Source: UBA3792 sp045576895
GTDB lineage: Bacteria; Bacillota; Clostridia; Christensenellales; CAG-138
NCBI GenBank assembly: GCA_045576895.1
Contig: JAZNHI010000079.1
Span: 1 to 25,223, forward strand
DNA: 25,223 nucleotides
Direction: 5' to 3'
The notes under the pieces are model-generated. The model saw nothing but the letters and a program-made list of their open reading frames with translations, was not told the origin of the DNA and ran no database searches. The position numbers were made by a program, and so were the translations under genes. Shown in pieces: positions 7,164-14,937 of the stretch (within the stretch, counting starts at the first letter, position 1; every line of letters begins with the position of its first letter).

Positions 7164-8047
7164 TGCGCTTCGGGTATGATATCGGCGGGACCAATATTGC
7201 GGCGGGCATTCTCGATGAAAACGATCGCCTGATCGCAAAAGGATCCGTTCGCTTTCCGCGCGGCTGCGGAAATGACGCGGTGATCGACGCCTGTGCGGAG
7301 CTGTATCAGTCGATCGTTGCGCAGGCAGGGATCGCGCCGGAGGACATTGCGGGCGTCGGCGTAGCCGTTCCGGGCAGCGTCGATCCCAAGAACGGTATCG
7401 TGATCGATGCACACAATCTCGGGTTCCATCATACGCCGCTTCGCGAGATGCTCTCGGCAAGAACGGGAAAGCCGGTATATCTGATCAATGACGCTGACGC
7501 GGCAACGCTTGCGGAGCATCGGATCGGCGCTTTGAAAGGCACTTCGACCGCGATGCTCGTTACGATCGGCACGGGGATCGGCGGCGGACTGATCCTGAAC
7601 GGAGAACTGTTCTGCGGCGGACGCGGCAACGGAACGGAACCCGGTCATATGGTCCTATGCAACGGCGGAAGACACTGCACATGCGGGATCGACGGCTGCG
7701 CGGAAACGTACTGCTCCGCCACACGTCTTGTTAAGGACGGCAGCGCATTCGGCTGCACAAGTGCAAAGGATCTGGTCGAAAAAGCGAAAAACGGCGAGAA
7801 GGAAGCGCTCGATGTATTCGAAAGCTATGTGGACGATCTCGGCAGCTACTTGGCGTCGATCGTCAATCTGCTTGATCCGGAAAAGATAGCGATCGGCGGC
7901 GGTGTCTGCGGCGCCGGAAGCTTTCTGCTTGATCCGCTTCTTGAGAACGTCAAACGTAAGTGCTTCTTTGAAACCTGTTCGGAAATCGTCGTTGCTTCGG
8001 CGGGGAACGACGCAGGCATCATCGGCGCATGTCTTCTTGTTCCGTAA
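7160..8047 (+). CDS. ROK family sugar kinase (glucokinase-like)
   Basis: A 295-residue cytoplasmic kinase that phosphorylates a hexose or N-acyl hexosamine with ATP. It shows the phosphate loop YDIGGTNIAAGI (6-17), catalytic Asp111 in LINDADAATLAEH, TIGTGIGGGLILNG (135-148), and the ROK zinc site: His163 in EPGHMV and Cys173, Cys175, Cys180 in HCTCGIDGCAE. The fully conserved zinc site and size fit glucokinase-type members rather than ROK repressors, which carry an N-terminal helix-turn-helix. Two adjacent ATGs (7160 and 7163) are possible starts; the first overlaps the previous stop as ATGA. It is the last gene of the operon, followed by a perfect terminator. Confidence 0.93.
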   Translation: MMRFGYDIGGTNIAAGILDENDRLIAKGSVRFPRGCGNDAVIDACAELYQSIVAQAGIAPEDIAGVGVAVPGSVDPKNGIVIDAHNLGFHHTPLREMLSARTGKPVYLINDADAATLAEHRIGALKGTSTAMLVTIGTGIGGGLILNGELFCGGRGNGTEPGHMVLCNGGRHCTCGIDGCAETYCSATRLVKDGSAFGCTSAKDLVEKAKNGEKEALDVFESYVDDLGSYLASIVNLLDPEKIAIGGGVCGAGSFLLDPLLENVKRKCFFETCSEIVVASAGNDAGIIGACLLVP

Positions 8048-8060
8048 ACACGGCAATATG

Positions 8061-8091
8061 AAAAAGCGATCGGGAAATCCGATCGCTTTTT
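8061..8091. terminator. Bidirectional rho-independent terminator
   Basis: AAAAAGCGATCGG (8061-8073) pairs perfectly over 13 bp with CCGATCGCTTTTT (8079-8091) around the loop GAAAT. The A and T runs make it work in both directions, ending the plus operon and the minus operon that stops at 8095. Confidence 0.93.
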
Positions 8092-8094
8092 GCG

Positions 8095-8820
8095 TCAGAG
8101 CGTATAGCCGCCATCACAGCACAGGATCTGACCTGTAACGAAGCGCGCGTTCGCCAGGTAGAACACAGCGTCGGCAATATCTTCCGGTGTGCCGAGACGT
8201 TCAAGCGGAGTCTCCATGCGAAACGTTTCGATTTCTTCGGCAGACAAATGCGCGTTCATTGCGGTCGGAACGAATCCTGGCGCAACACAGTTTACCGTAA
8301 CGCCGCACGGTGCAAGCTCCTTTGCGAGCGCTTTCGTGAATCCGATCAACGCTGCTTTCGAAGCGGAATAGATGACCTCGCACGATGCGCCGGAAACGCC
8401 CCACATGGAGGAGATATTGATTACCGAACCGGTACGCGTGCGCAGATCGTCCGTGAGAAGCCTTGTAAGGCGCATGGTGCCGAGAACGTTCGTATCAAAG
8501 ATACGACGGTATTCCTCATCGGAAGTCTCGGAAAACAGCTTTTGAGGAAGTGCAGTGCCCGCACAGTTGACAAGAACGGATACATGTCCCAATCGTTGAT
8601 GAACCTGTTCGATCATATCGGAAACAGAATCGGGATCCGTAAGATCGCAGGATACGGCAAGATAATCCGTGGCGGCGGGCAAAGATGCGATCAGACGGTC
8701 GATGGACTCTCTGTTGCTGCGGTATACAAGTACGACGGCATAACCGCTTGCAGCAAACCGGGCCGCGATCGCGGATCCGATTCCGCCGGAAGCGCCGGTT
8801 ATCAGAGCGATTTTCGTCAT
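8095..8820 (-). CDS. Short-chain dehydrogenase/reductase, YmfI-like (possible EF-P 5-aminopentanone reductase)
   Basis: A 241-residue classical SDR. It has the NAD(P) motif TGASGGIG (8-15), NCAG (85-88), and the active-site set Asn111, Ser138, Tyr151 and Lys155 (YSASK). Arg34 after the second strand suggests NADPH. The stretch ISSMWGVSGASCEVIYSASK followed by GFTKALAKELAP is characteristic, as I recall it, of the YmfI group, which reduces the 5-aminopentanone modification of elongation factor P in Bacillus subtilis. The other possibility is a FabG-type 3-oxoacyl-ACP reductase. AAGGAGGG stands just before the ATG, and the start overlaps the upstream gene's stop as ATGA. Confidence 0.88.
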   Translation of the reverse strand: MTKIALITGASGGIGSAIAARFAASGYAVVLVYRSNRESIDRLIASLPAATDYLAVSCDLTDPDSVSDMIEQVHQRLGHVSVLVNCAGTALPQKLFSETSDEEYRRIFDTNVLGTMRLTRLLTDDLRTRTGSVINISSMWGVSGASCEVIYSASKAALIGFTKALAKELAPCGVTVNCVAPGFVPTAMNAHLSAEEIETFRMETPLERLGTPEDIADAVFYLANARFVTGQILCCDGGYTL

Positions 8821-9311
8821 TTTCCCTCCTTGAGTCGTACCGTTTGCATCATTGCATCAAACGCTTCATTATAGGAGTCGTTCTCTCGATTCAGAAGCGT
8901 AAAGAAGCAGGTCCGATCGGCATTGATCGCATAGACAACAAGATCGTGTATACCCTGATCGATTTTTACTTTGCAGGCAATACGCTTGGCGTCATATCCG
9001 TCTATGCGGCAGTGATCGACAGATATCAGCTTCAGTTCTTCATAACCGCATAATTCTTTGAGACAGGCTTCATATTCCGAATCCGTAAATTTGTCGAAAT
9101 ACCAATTCAATTCTGTTGCGGAATAGGTGATCGAGCTGGACAGCAGCGGATCGCCGTACGGCGCAAAGCAGGTAATCGGAACATTGCGAACCTGTTCGAA
9201 CGGTTCCGGAACGGAAACGGAAAACGCTTCGTTTTCAAATACGTTCCGTGCCGAAGATGTGCAGCAGATCAGAAGGATCAGCGAAAGAAGCAGGGGGAGA
9301 AGCCGCTTCAT
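8817..9311 (-). CDS. Secreted or lipid-anchored 164-aa protein, function unknown
   Basis: It begins MKRLLPLLLSLILLICC, a good export signal. Cys17 could be lipidated, but Cys at -1 makes this an imperfect lipobox, so the protein may be either lipid-anchored or released. The mature part, about 145 residues, opens with NEAFSVSVPEPFEQV and ends FDAMMQTVRL, a pattern seen in small extracytoplasmic alpha-beta domains (PsbP-like in outline); I do not assign a family. Both ends overlap the neighbouring genes as ATGA, so it is translated together with the flavin-reductase-like protein and the SDR. Confidence 0.8.
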   Translation of the reverse strand: MKRLLPLLLSLILLICCTSSARNVFENEAFSVSVPEPFEQVRNVPITCFAPYGDPLLSSSITYSATELNWYFDKFTDSEYEACLKELCGYEELKLISVDHCRIDGYDAKRIACKVKIDQGIHDLVVYAINADRTCFFTLLNRENDSYNEAFDAMMQTVRLKEGK

Positions 9312-9787
9312 TCGTCAGCCTCCGTAACACCGAGAATCTCACCGATCAGCATGGTATGGGAATCGCCGGTTGCGTAATATCGCTTCAGCAGCGATTCGTC
9401 TTCGAGCAACTGCTCCGGAAGCTCGGTCCGGAAAAGGATTCTGCATTCAATATGATAGCGGCATCCATCAAAACCGTCCTGCCCGCCGAAGCGGGCGGGG
9501 AAGAGCGCAGCGTGCAGCGCTTCCATTTTGGAAACGTCTCTGCCGGATTTTGTCCCGCAGAACTGCAGCGCTTCGGTCATCGTACCCATTGCGGGAACGC
9601 TGACGGTAAAGGTATTCAAGTGTTCAAGAAGCGTATGCGTATAGCGGCTTTTGCGAACGTAAACGGAAAACGTCGGTCGTCCCCAAAGGACGCCGAACTG
9701 TCCCCATCCGATTGTCATCGGGTTTCCGTCTGCCATCAGAAATGCGCCGCGTTTCAGCTGATCTGCTGTTTCCTTCATCCAATCCAT
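9308..9787 (-). CDS. Flavin reductase-like, FMN-binding split-barrel protein
   Basis: A 159-residue cytoplasmic protein. PMTIGWGQFGVLWGRPTFSVYVRKSRYTHTLLE and the following FTVSVP are the FMN-binding strand-loop pattern of the flavin reductase-like domain, which carries FMN in NAD(P)H-dependent oxidoreductases; its electron partner is unknown. An earlier in-frame GTG at 9796 lies within the Shine-Dalgarno sequence itself, so the ATG at 9787, 8 bases after GGAGG, is the real start. It is the first gene of a three-gene operon with a TATAAT promoter upstream. Confidence 0.87.
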   Translation of the reverse strand: MDWMKETADQLKRGAFLMADGNPMTIGWGQFGVLWGRPTFSVYVRKSRYTHTLLEHLNTFTVSVPAMGTMTEALQFCGTKSGRDVSKMEALHAALFPARFGGQDGFDGCRYHIECRILFRTELPEQLLEDESLLKRYYATGDSHTMLIGEILGVTEADE

Positions 9788-9794
9788 ATTGTTC

Positions 9795-9801
9795 ACCTCC
9801 G
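9795..9801 (-). promoter_or_regulatory. Ribosome-binding site that fixes the flavin-reductase start
   Basis: CGGAGGT on the minus strand, 8 bases from ATG 9787. The alternative GTG at 9796-9794 overlaps it and cannot be used with it. Confidence 0.85.
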
Positions 9802-9813
9802 TTATGATGTACT

Positions 9814-9842
9814 ATTATAGCGGAACTGATTTGAAAAATCCA
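9814..9842 (-). promoter_or_regulatory. Promoter of the 9787-8095 operon
   Basis: Perfect -10 TATAAT on the minus strand (9819-9814). The -35 at 17 bp, TGGATT (9842-9837), is weak. It lies between the terminator of the upstream unit and the flavin-reductase gene. Confidence 0.6.
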
Positions 9843-9847
9843 GTACG

Positions 9848-9872
9848 AAAAAAGAAGCCGCACGGCTTCTTT
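9848..9872 (-). terminator. Rho-independent terminator of the DUF378 unit
   Basis: On the minus strand AAAGAAGCC (9872-9864), loop GTGC, GGCTTCTTT (9859-9851), with the T run extending to 9848. It ends the 12409-9885 unit before the next promoter. Confidence 0.88.
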
Positions 9873-9884
9873 GTTGACGAGGAT

Positions 9885-10100
9885 TCAAACGTCGTCATGC
9901 ATGAAGGATGTTTTCCGGACATTCTGCTGAAACAGCATGACGATTCCCCAGATTCCGCCGAGCCCGACGAGAATGTACAGGATAATCGACACGACAGAGC
10001 CGGCACCGAAGATCCATGCGACAAGGTTGAAATTGAAGATACCGACAAGCAGCCAGTTCAATGCACCTACGATCATCAGGATTAAGGCAACGATATTCAT
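9885..10100 (-). CDS. DUF378 family small membrane protein
   Basis: A 71-residue protein with two membrane segments (about 2-22 and 35-57). The opening ALILMIVGALNWLLVGIFNFNLV and the second helix ILYILVGLGGIWGI are the DUF378 (YuzA-like) pattern. The role is unknown; members are often single small membrane proteins. AAAGGAG precedes the ATG, directly after a perfect hairpin. The C-terminus (QQNVRKTSFMHDDV) is hydrophilic. Confidence 0.92.
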   Translation of the reverse strand: MNIVALILMIVGALNWLLVGIFNFNLVAWIFGAGSVVSIILYILVGLGGIWGIVMLFQQNVRKTSFMHDDV

Positions 10101-10114
10101 GAAATCACTCCTTT

Positions 10115-10138
10115 CGTATCGTTAGTATGAACGATACG
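10115..10138 (-). promoter_or_regulatory. Perfect inverted repeat at the gene junction before DUF378
   Basis: CGTATCGTT (10115-10123) and AACGATACG (10130-10138) are exact complements around a 6-base loop. On the minus strand the hairpin spans the stop codon of the 99-aa gene and ends directly before AAAGGAG of the DUF378 gene. No T run follows, so it is not a normal terminator; an RNA-processing, stability or operator role is possible. Confidence 0.6.
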
Positions 10139-10421
10139 GCGGAATTTCATGCTCCTTTTTTTCGGGGAAAATCTCAATTTCAAACCGATCAAAACAAATG
10201 GGTTCCATGAAATCGGAATCACGAAAAACGGTATGTGAAAACAGATCCAATTCACGAACATGTTTTTCCAGCATAACCGGTCTGGAAAGGTCGAGCGACT
10301 GACACAGATCATGCAGGATCGGCATCCAGCCCTCTAAATCAGAGGGTCGTGCGAGAGAAAACTCCCGCACGACTTCCGACTGTATCTTTTGATATTGAAT
10401 TGTTTTTGCCCAGATCCGCAT
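10122..10421 (-). CDS. Conserved 99-aa protein, function unknown
   Basis: It reads MRIWAKTIQYQKIQSEVV and ends FDRFEIEIFPEKKEHEIPPYRSY. Short clostridial proteins with the same plan (MRxWAK start, a central CxxLDLSRPVxLxKH stretch, a DF-E-I-FD-EIE end) are common and uncharacterised; this is recalled, not searched. No signal or membrane segment is present. Its ATG overlaps the stop of the zinc-ribbon gene by one base (TAATG), so the two are coupled. An in-frame upstream start 14 codons earlier would overlap more and is not favoured. Confidence 0.82.
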   Translation of the reverse strand: MRIWAKTIQYQKIQSEVVREFSLARPSDLEGWMPILHDLCQSLDLSRPVMLEKHVRELDLFSHTVFRDSDFMEPICFDRFEIEIFPEKKEHEIPPYRSY

Positions 10422-12409
10422 TATTTGATGACCTTTGCAAACCAGCCGAGGAATTCGGCACATTCGGTATCGCTGTAGGTTCCGACGAAATTGCAGTAGA
10501 TATTATACTTGCTGCCGATATTGTCGCCGGGCGCCCATTTTTCGCTCAGGTTGCGGACATAGACCGTTTCATTGGATTTAAGAATGTTCATCTTTACGAT
10601 GGTCTCGCCGTCAACCGTGATGACTTCAACGACCTGTGCAGAAATTCTGAAGCCGTAGGTGTTGGTAGCGTACTGTGCTTCGTTTGCAAGAAGCTGCTGG
10701 ATGGTTGCATGCTTCGGAAGTTCAAGATACGTCTTGGTTTTGTTGTAGAACTTGACGAAAGCATCCTTATCCTTGAAACCCTTGGTGATGGTGAACTTCG
10801 CAGTACCGGATTCAGCGCCTTCCTTGGTAGCTTCGATCGTAATGGAGGACATACCGTAGAAGGAAGCATCGGTCGTGATCTGGAAGGAGAAGTTTCCTTC
10901 GGGATCCACATTGACGCCGCCGCACAGCACGTTGGTCGTGTTGTCGCTTGCTGCGCTGAGCTCAGCGCCCGGAAGCGTCTTGCCCGTGACGGTCAGTTTA
11001 CCGTTTTTGTCGGTATGCAGAGCTTTGCCGTCGGTTTTTACCTCGAGGACCATCGGTTCCGGAATGAACTTATACGCATGGACCGTGACTTCTTTTTTGT
11101 CGCTGACACAGTTGCTCTTCGTTGCCGTAATCGTGATGGTATCCTCTGCATCTTCACCGGCATTCTCGTCGAACTTATAATCGTACATGAACACGCCGCC
11201 CGTGTATACGACTGTGCCGACACCGTTGATCGCAACTTCGGCAGTGGGATCGTCAATGGTTCCGCTGAGAGAGATCACATTGGTATCAGGCGCCATGATC
11301 ATACCGTTCTCGTCCGGAATGGGGGATGTAACGGTGATATTGAGACGCGGGAACGTATGCGTAAAGGACGGGCATGCGACCTTGAAGGAACTGCCGTCTG
11401 CGGAAGTTATGGCAATATCCGGCTTAATCTCAACTTCGGCTTCATCGAGCGGCTGATTCGGAAAGAATACTTCGACCGGGATCTTGACCTTTCGCGTAAC
11501 GTCCTTGGAATCGCTGTTCACATACTGATAGTCGTCCTGATTCGGGAAATCGATCGTGACAGTGGAATTCGCCGGAACCACAACGGTGATCGCAACAAGT
11601 TCTTTATTGTTTTCGTCAAGAAGCTCCTGCAGTTGCGCATTGTGTGCATCGAGCGTCGGCTGATCGTCCTGCGAAGGATCGTTCGGGTTGGAGGGGACGG
11701 TCACGTCGCCTGGATCGTTTTCCGGATTGTTGACGGAAGTGGTGTCGGAATTACTCTTTTCCGCAGGCTTGCTGCATTTCAGCTGATTCCTGAGGAGAAG
11801 ATACCCGCCGAGAACAAGAATACCGACGATAACAACAATGATCGCGATCAGAAGAACGGTGAACAGGGTATTGTTCTTTTTCTTCTGCTGCTTGCGCTTG
11901 GGAGGCGTGGGCTCGTATTCAAACGAGTCTTCTTCCTCTTCGAGCGCCTCTTCATCATTATAAATTCCATCATCGCTCTCGGAATAATCTTCCGAAGGAT
12001 CTGCTTCGCTGCTTTCTTCGTTGTTTTCAAACAGAGGAGCTCTGCGGCGAGCCTGTGTCGGAGACCAGATCGGAACAGGCGTTTCTTCCTCAACTTCGCG
12101 CGCCGCAGGTTCGGGCTCCTGCACGGGAGCGGCCTCTTCAACTTCGTTATCGGCTTCGACCGCATGTCTAGCAACGTTTACTTCCATATCCTCAATATCC
12201 GAAGCGGCTTCGTCTGCATCTTGCTGAACGGCTTCGGCGTTTTCGGACATGACCCAGGAAGGGCGGCTGAACCGCTTGGTCGGCTGCTGTTCCTCTTCGG
12301 GTTCTGCCGGGGTGTTGTCGGCCTCGGGTTCGCTCTTGAGACTTGCGGCACAGACCTTGCAGTACGTTGCATGATCGGGATTATATGCTCCGCACTCCTT
12401 ACAAATCAT
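10421..12409 (-). CDS. Zinc-ribbon membrane protein with extracytoplasmic Ig-like domains
   Basis: A 662-residue protein. Residues 1-20 form a zinc ribbon (Cys3, Cys6, Cys17, Cys20). A long acidic, Pro/Glu-rich disordered region (about 25-168) follows, then the basic stop KRKQQKKK and one membrane helix (181-206). The cytoplasmic side should be N-terminal by the positive-inside rule. Outside lies an Asn/Asp/Pro-rich linker (about 215-255), two or three beta-rich Ig-like units (about 260-545) and a C-terminal beta domain (YGFRISAQVVEV to WFAKVIK) that could be an OB-like fold. AGGAGG stands 7 bases before the ATG. Function unknown; the layout suggests linking a cytoplasmic factor to the envelope. 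The open frame on the other strand here is a shadow. Confidence 0.9.
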   Translation of the reverse strand: MICKECGAYNPDHATYCKVCAASLKSEPEADNTPAEPEEEQQPTKRFSRPSWVMSENAEAVQQDADEAASDIEDMEVNVARHAVEADNEVEEAAPVQEPEPAAREVEEETPVPIWSPTQARRRAPLFENNEESSEADPSEDYSESDDGIYNDEEALEEEEDSFEYEPTPPKRKQQKKKNNTLFTVLLIAIIVVIVGILVLGGYLLLRNQLKCSKPAEKSNSDTTSVNNPENDPGDVTVPSNPNDPSQDDQPTLDAHNAQLQELLDENNKELVAITVVVPANSTVTIDFPNQDDYQYVNSDSKDVTRKVKIPVEVFFPNQPLDEAEVEIKPDIAITSADGSSFKVACPSFTHTFPRLNITVTSPIPDENGMIMAPDTNVISLSGTIDDPTAEVAINGVGTVVYTGGVFMYDYKFDENAGEDAEDTITITATKSNCVSDKKEVTVHAYKFIPEPMVLEVKTDGKALHTDKNGKLTVTGKTLPGAELSAASDNTTNVLCGGVNVDPEGNFSFQITTDASFYGMSSITIEATKEGAESGTAKFTITKGFKDKDAFVKFYNKTKTYLELPKHATIQQLLANEAQYATNTYGFRISAQVVEVITVDGETIVKMNILKSNETVYVRNLSEKWAPGDNIGSKYNIYCNFVGTYSDTECAEFLGWFAKVIK

Positions 12410-12447
12410 GTATATACCTCCTAATATAGTCAGATTTAACTGATCCT

Positions 12448-12456
12448 ATTATAACA
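12448..12456 (-). promoter_or_regulatory. Promoter (extended -10) of the zinc-ribbon unit
   Basis: Minus-strand TGTTATAAT is a perfect TATAAT with an extended TGn. No good -35 is seen at 16-18 bp. It lies 39 bases upstream of the start codon. Confidence 0.6.
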
Positions 12457-12524
12457 TAAAATTTCACAGAGAAGTGACTAATATGTAAACAATTTGCGAT
12501 TTCCGTGTTTTTTTTTCGTCTGTG

Positions 12525-12533
12525 TGGTATAAA
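12525..12533 (+). promoter_or_regulatory. Promoter (extended -10) of the cysteine desulfurase unit
   Basis: TGG followed by TATAAA gives an extended -10; the -35 region is a T-rich tract without a clear hexamer. The predicted start near 12540 falls inside the first of two inverted repeats. Confidence 0.55.
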
Positions 12534-12536
12534 TAG

Positions 12537-12576
12537 TTCCGAAATCAAGGACTTCGGAATACTATAACAGTATAGT
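12537..12576 (+). promoter_or_regulatory. Two adjacent inverted repeats in the cysteine desulfurase leader
   Basis: TTCCGAA (12537-12543) pairs with TTCGGAA (12553-12559), and directly after it ACTATA (12561-12566) pairs with TATAGT (12571-12576) around ACAG. They cover the predicted start point and leader. They could be operators, for instance of an iron-sulfur or sulfur regulator, or short leader hairpins. I cannot match either to a known consensus. Confidence 0.5.
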
Positions 12577-12595
12577 AAAAACAGAAGGAACCGCT

Positions 12596-13741
12596 ATGAT
12601 ATACTTTGACAACAGCGCAACCACACAAACGCTTTCCGAGGCAGCCGAATGTGCCTGCCGTATGATGACGGGAGAATTCTTCAATCCGTCGTCAGCATAC
12701 GGAGCCGCTTTCTCTGTAGAAAAAAGAGTCAATGAAGCAAGAACCTTTGCGGCGTCTTTGCTCGGGGCAAACAGCGCGGAGATCGTTTACACGTCCGGAG
12801 GAACCGAATCGAACAATGCTGCTTTCTTCGGAACGTTAAGAAGCGCGCATGGCAGGAAACGTATCGTAACGACCGGGATCGAGCATCCGTCTGTATTCGA
12901 GACTGCTGCTGCAGCCGCAAAGCTGTTCGATGCCGAACTGCTTTACGCACCTTTGAACCCGGACGGAACGGTCGATATCGATCACTTGTCAGAAATGCTT
13001 ACGGCAGAAACGACGCTTGTAAGCATTATGCATGTGAATAATGAACTGGGCAGCGTGAACGATCTTGATCGGATCGCCGCAAAGGTACACGCGCTTTCAC
13101 CGAATGCAATATTTCATTCGGATGGCGTACAGGCATTTATGAAAGTCAGAACGCAGAAGATACCGGTGGATTTATACTCGGTTTCTGCGCACAAGCTGCA
13201 TGCACCGAAGGGCGTCGGTTTTTTGTATGTTCGCAACGGGATCCGCTTTGCCGGAGGGCAGATCGGCGGAGGGCAGGAACGGAATCTGCGCAGCGGAACA
13301 ACAAACGTTCCGGGAATTCTCGGCTTTGACAAGGCGCTTCGTTTGTATCATTCAAACGAGCCCGCGTGGCAAGCGCAGATGTATCGCGTGAAAGCAAGGC
13401 TGTATCGGAATCTTTCCGCATTACCGGACGTCGTTCTTAACGGTCCGTCCATCGAAACCGGCGCGCCGCACATTCTGAACATGTCTTTTCTCGGCGTTCG
13501 CGGAGAAGTTCTGATGCATGCACTCGAACGATACGGTATTCTGGTTTCGACAGGATCGGCGTGTTCCTCCAAAAAGATCGGCAAGAACCGCGTTCTGAAT
13601 ACGGTGGGCATCACCGGCGCAAGGCAGGAAGGCGCGATCCGATTCAGCTTCAGCCCTTTCAATACGGAACAGGAAGCGGATGCCGCGTCCAATGCGATTG
13701 AGGAACAGGTCAGATTGCTGCGCAGATATAAAAGGAGATAA
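12596..13741 (+). CDS. Cysteine desulfurase (NifS/IscS class, NifZ-like partner of ThiI)
   Basis: A 381-residue PLP enzyme that takes sulfur from cysteine as an enzyme-bound persulfide. It shows DNSATT (5-10), TSGGTESNN (66-74), His97 in EHPSV, the PLP lysine Lys200 in SVSAHKLHAPKGVG, and catalytic Cys323 in STGSACSSKK. Two bases separate it from thiI, the arrangement of Bacillus NifZ, which passes sulfur to ThiI for tRNA 4-thiouridine; no iscU or sufU is adjacent. A general Fe-S assembly role is therefore less likely, though not excluded. AAGGAA precedes the ATG by 5 bases. Confidence 0.95.
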   Translation: MIYFDNSATTQTLSEAAECACRMMTGEFFNPSSAYGAAFSVEKRVNEARTFAASLLGANSAEIVYTSGGTESNNAAFFGTLRSAHGRKRIVTTGIEHPSVFETAAAAAKLFDAELLYAPLNPDGTVDIDHLSEMLTAETTLVSIMHVNNELGSVNDLDRIAAKVHALSPNAIFHSDGVQAFMKVRTQKIPVDLYSVSAHKLHAPKGVGFLYVRNGIRFAGGQIGGGQERNLRSGTTNVPGILGFDKALRLYHSNEPAWQAQMYRVKARLYRNLSALPDVVLNGPSIETGAPHILNMSFLGVRGEVLMHALERYGILVSTGSACSSKKIGKNRVLNTVGITGARQEGAIRFSFSPFNTEQEADAASNAIEEQVRLLRRYKRR

Positions 13742-13743
13742 GT

Positions 13744-14913
13744 ATGGAAAAAGTATTGCTGATACGGTATGCGGAAATTCATCTGAAGGGACTGAACCGT
13801 CCGTTTTTCGAACGGCTTCTGGTCGATCGGATCAAGCGTGCGCTGAATCCAGTCCATGCATCCGTGGAACGTGAGCAGGGAAGAATATTTGTGTACGGTA
13901 TTCCGGAAGAATCTATTCCGGATTGTACGGACAGGCTTTGCCGCGTATTCGGCATCCATTCGCTCAGCACGGCATGCTGTGTAGAGAAAACGTGGGAGGC
14001 AATCCGTGATGCGGCAATCTCGGAGGTCGCACCGTTTGCAGCGCAGCCGAAGGCTCCGACATTCAAGTGTTTTGCACGGCGTTCGGACAAACGGTTCCCG
14101 ATGACGTCCGAGCAAATCTGCAGAGAACTCGGCCATGTGCTTTTGGAAGCATATCCGAATCTCACCGTTGACGTGCATCATCCGGAGCTTCCCGTGACCG
14201 TTGAGATCCGACAGAACAACGCGTTCGTTTATACCGGAGAAGTACTCGGCGCAGGCGGTATGCCGGTCGGTTCCAACGGCAAAGCGATGCTTCTGATCTC
14301 CGGCGGCATCGACAGTCCCGTTGCAGGCTATATGATCGCAAAGCGCGGCGTTATGCTGGATGCGGTGCATTTCTACAGCTACCCGTATACCAGCGAACGC
14401 GCACGCGATAAGGTGATCGAGCTTACGAAGCTTGTTTCGCGTTATGCGGGAAGGATCAATCTCTATCTGGTCCCGTTTACGGACATACAGATGACGATCT
14501 ACGATAAGTGCCCGTCAACGGAAACGACGGTACTGATGCGCCGTCTGATGATGAAGATCGCAGAACGAATTGCAAAGGATACGGGATCGCTCGCTCTCAT
14601 TACCGGAGAATCCATCGGACAGGTTGCAAGCCAGACGATCGAATCGCTTTGCGTAACGGACGATGCAGTCGGTATGCCCGTGTTCCGTCCCTTGATCGGC
14701 TTCGATAAGGAAGAGATCATTGACAGAGCACAGAAGATCGGTACGTTCGAAACATCGATCCTGCCGTACGAGGATTGCTGCACGGTATTTGTGCCGAAAC
14801 ATCCAGTCACAAAGCCCAAGGTGGACAGGCTCAGAGAAAGCGAAGCACTTGTCGATTTTGAACCTTTGATAGAAAAAGCCATATCCGAAACGGAACGGAT
14901 GGATATCGGCTGA
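13744..14913 (+). CDS. thiI: tRNA 4-thiouridine synthase ThiI, rhodanese-less
   Basis: A 389-residue tRNA sulfurtransferase forming 4-thiouridine at tRNA position 8. The N-terminus LLIRYAEIHLKGLNRP is the ThiI ferredoxin-like segment, followed by a THUMP RNA-binding domain (about 60-165) and the adenylating PP-loop domain with LLISGGIDSPVAGYM (183-197). The C-terminal PYEDCCTVFVPKHPVTKP is conserved in the family. The length matches Bacillota ThiI, which lack the rhodanese domain of the E. coli protein and take sulfur from a dedicated desulfurase, here the gene immediately upstream. AAAGGAG spans the end of that gene. Confidence 0.96.
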   Translation: MEKVLLIRYAEIHLKGLNRPFFERLLVDRIKRALNPVHASVEREQGRIFVYGIPEESIPDCTDRLCRVFGIHSLSTACCVEKTWEAIRDAAISEVAPFAAQPKAPTFKCFARRSDKRFPMTSEQICRELGHVLLEAYPNLTVDVHHPELPVTVEIRQNNAFVYTGEVLGAGGMPVGSNGKAMLLISGGIDSPVAGYMIAKRGVMLDAVHFYSYPYTSERARDKVIELTKLVSRYAGRINLYLVPFTDIQMTIYDKCPSTETTVLMRRLMMKIAERIAKDTGSLALITGESIGQVASQTIESLCVTDDAVGMPVFRPLIGFDKEEIIDRAQKIGTFETSILPYEDCCTVFVPKHPVTKPKVDRLRESEALVDFEPLIEKAISETERMDIG

Positions 14914-14937
14914 AAAAGCAGAAAGGAGTAATTGCTT

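Noticed and set aside
9168..9215. Possible second LexA-like site around GAACCTGTTC and GAACGGTTC
   Set aside because: The half-site spacing is 2 or 1 base, not 4, and it lies inside a coding sequence.
9885..10100. A small membrane toxin reading of the DUF378 gene
   Set aside because: The pattern fits DUF378 fully, with no antitoxin RNA or partner gene beside it.
10349..12424. A 691-codon open frame on the plus strand
   Set aside because: It lies exactly antisense to the zinc-ribbon gene, which has a ribosome site, zinc motif and membrane helix; the plus reading shows no domain and no ribosome site, and is a codon-bias shadow.
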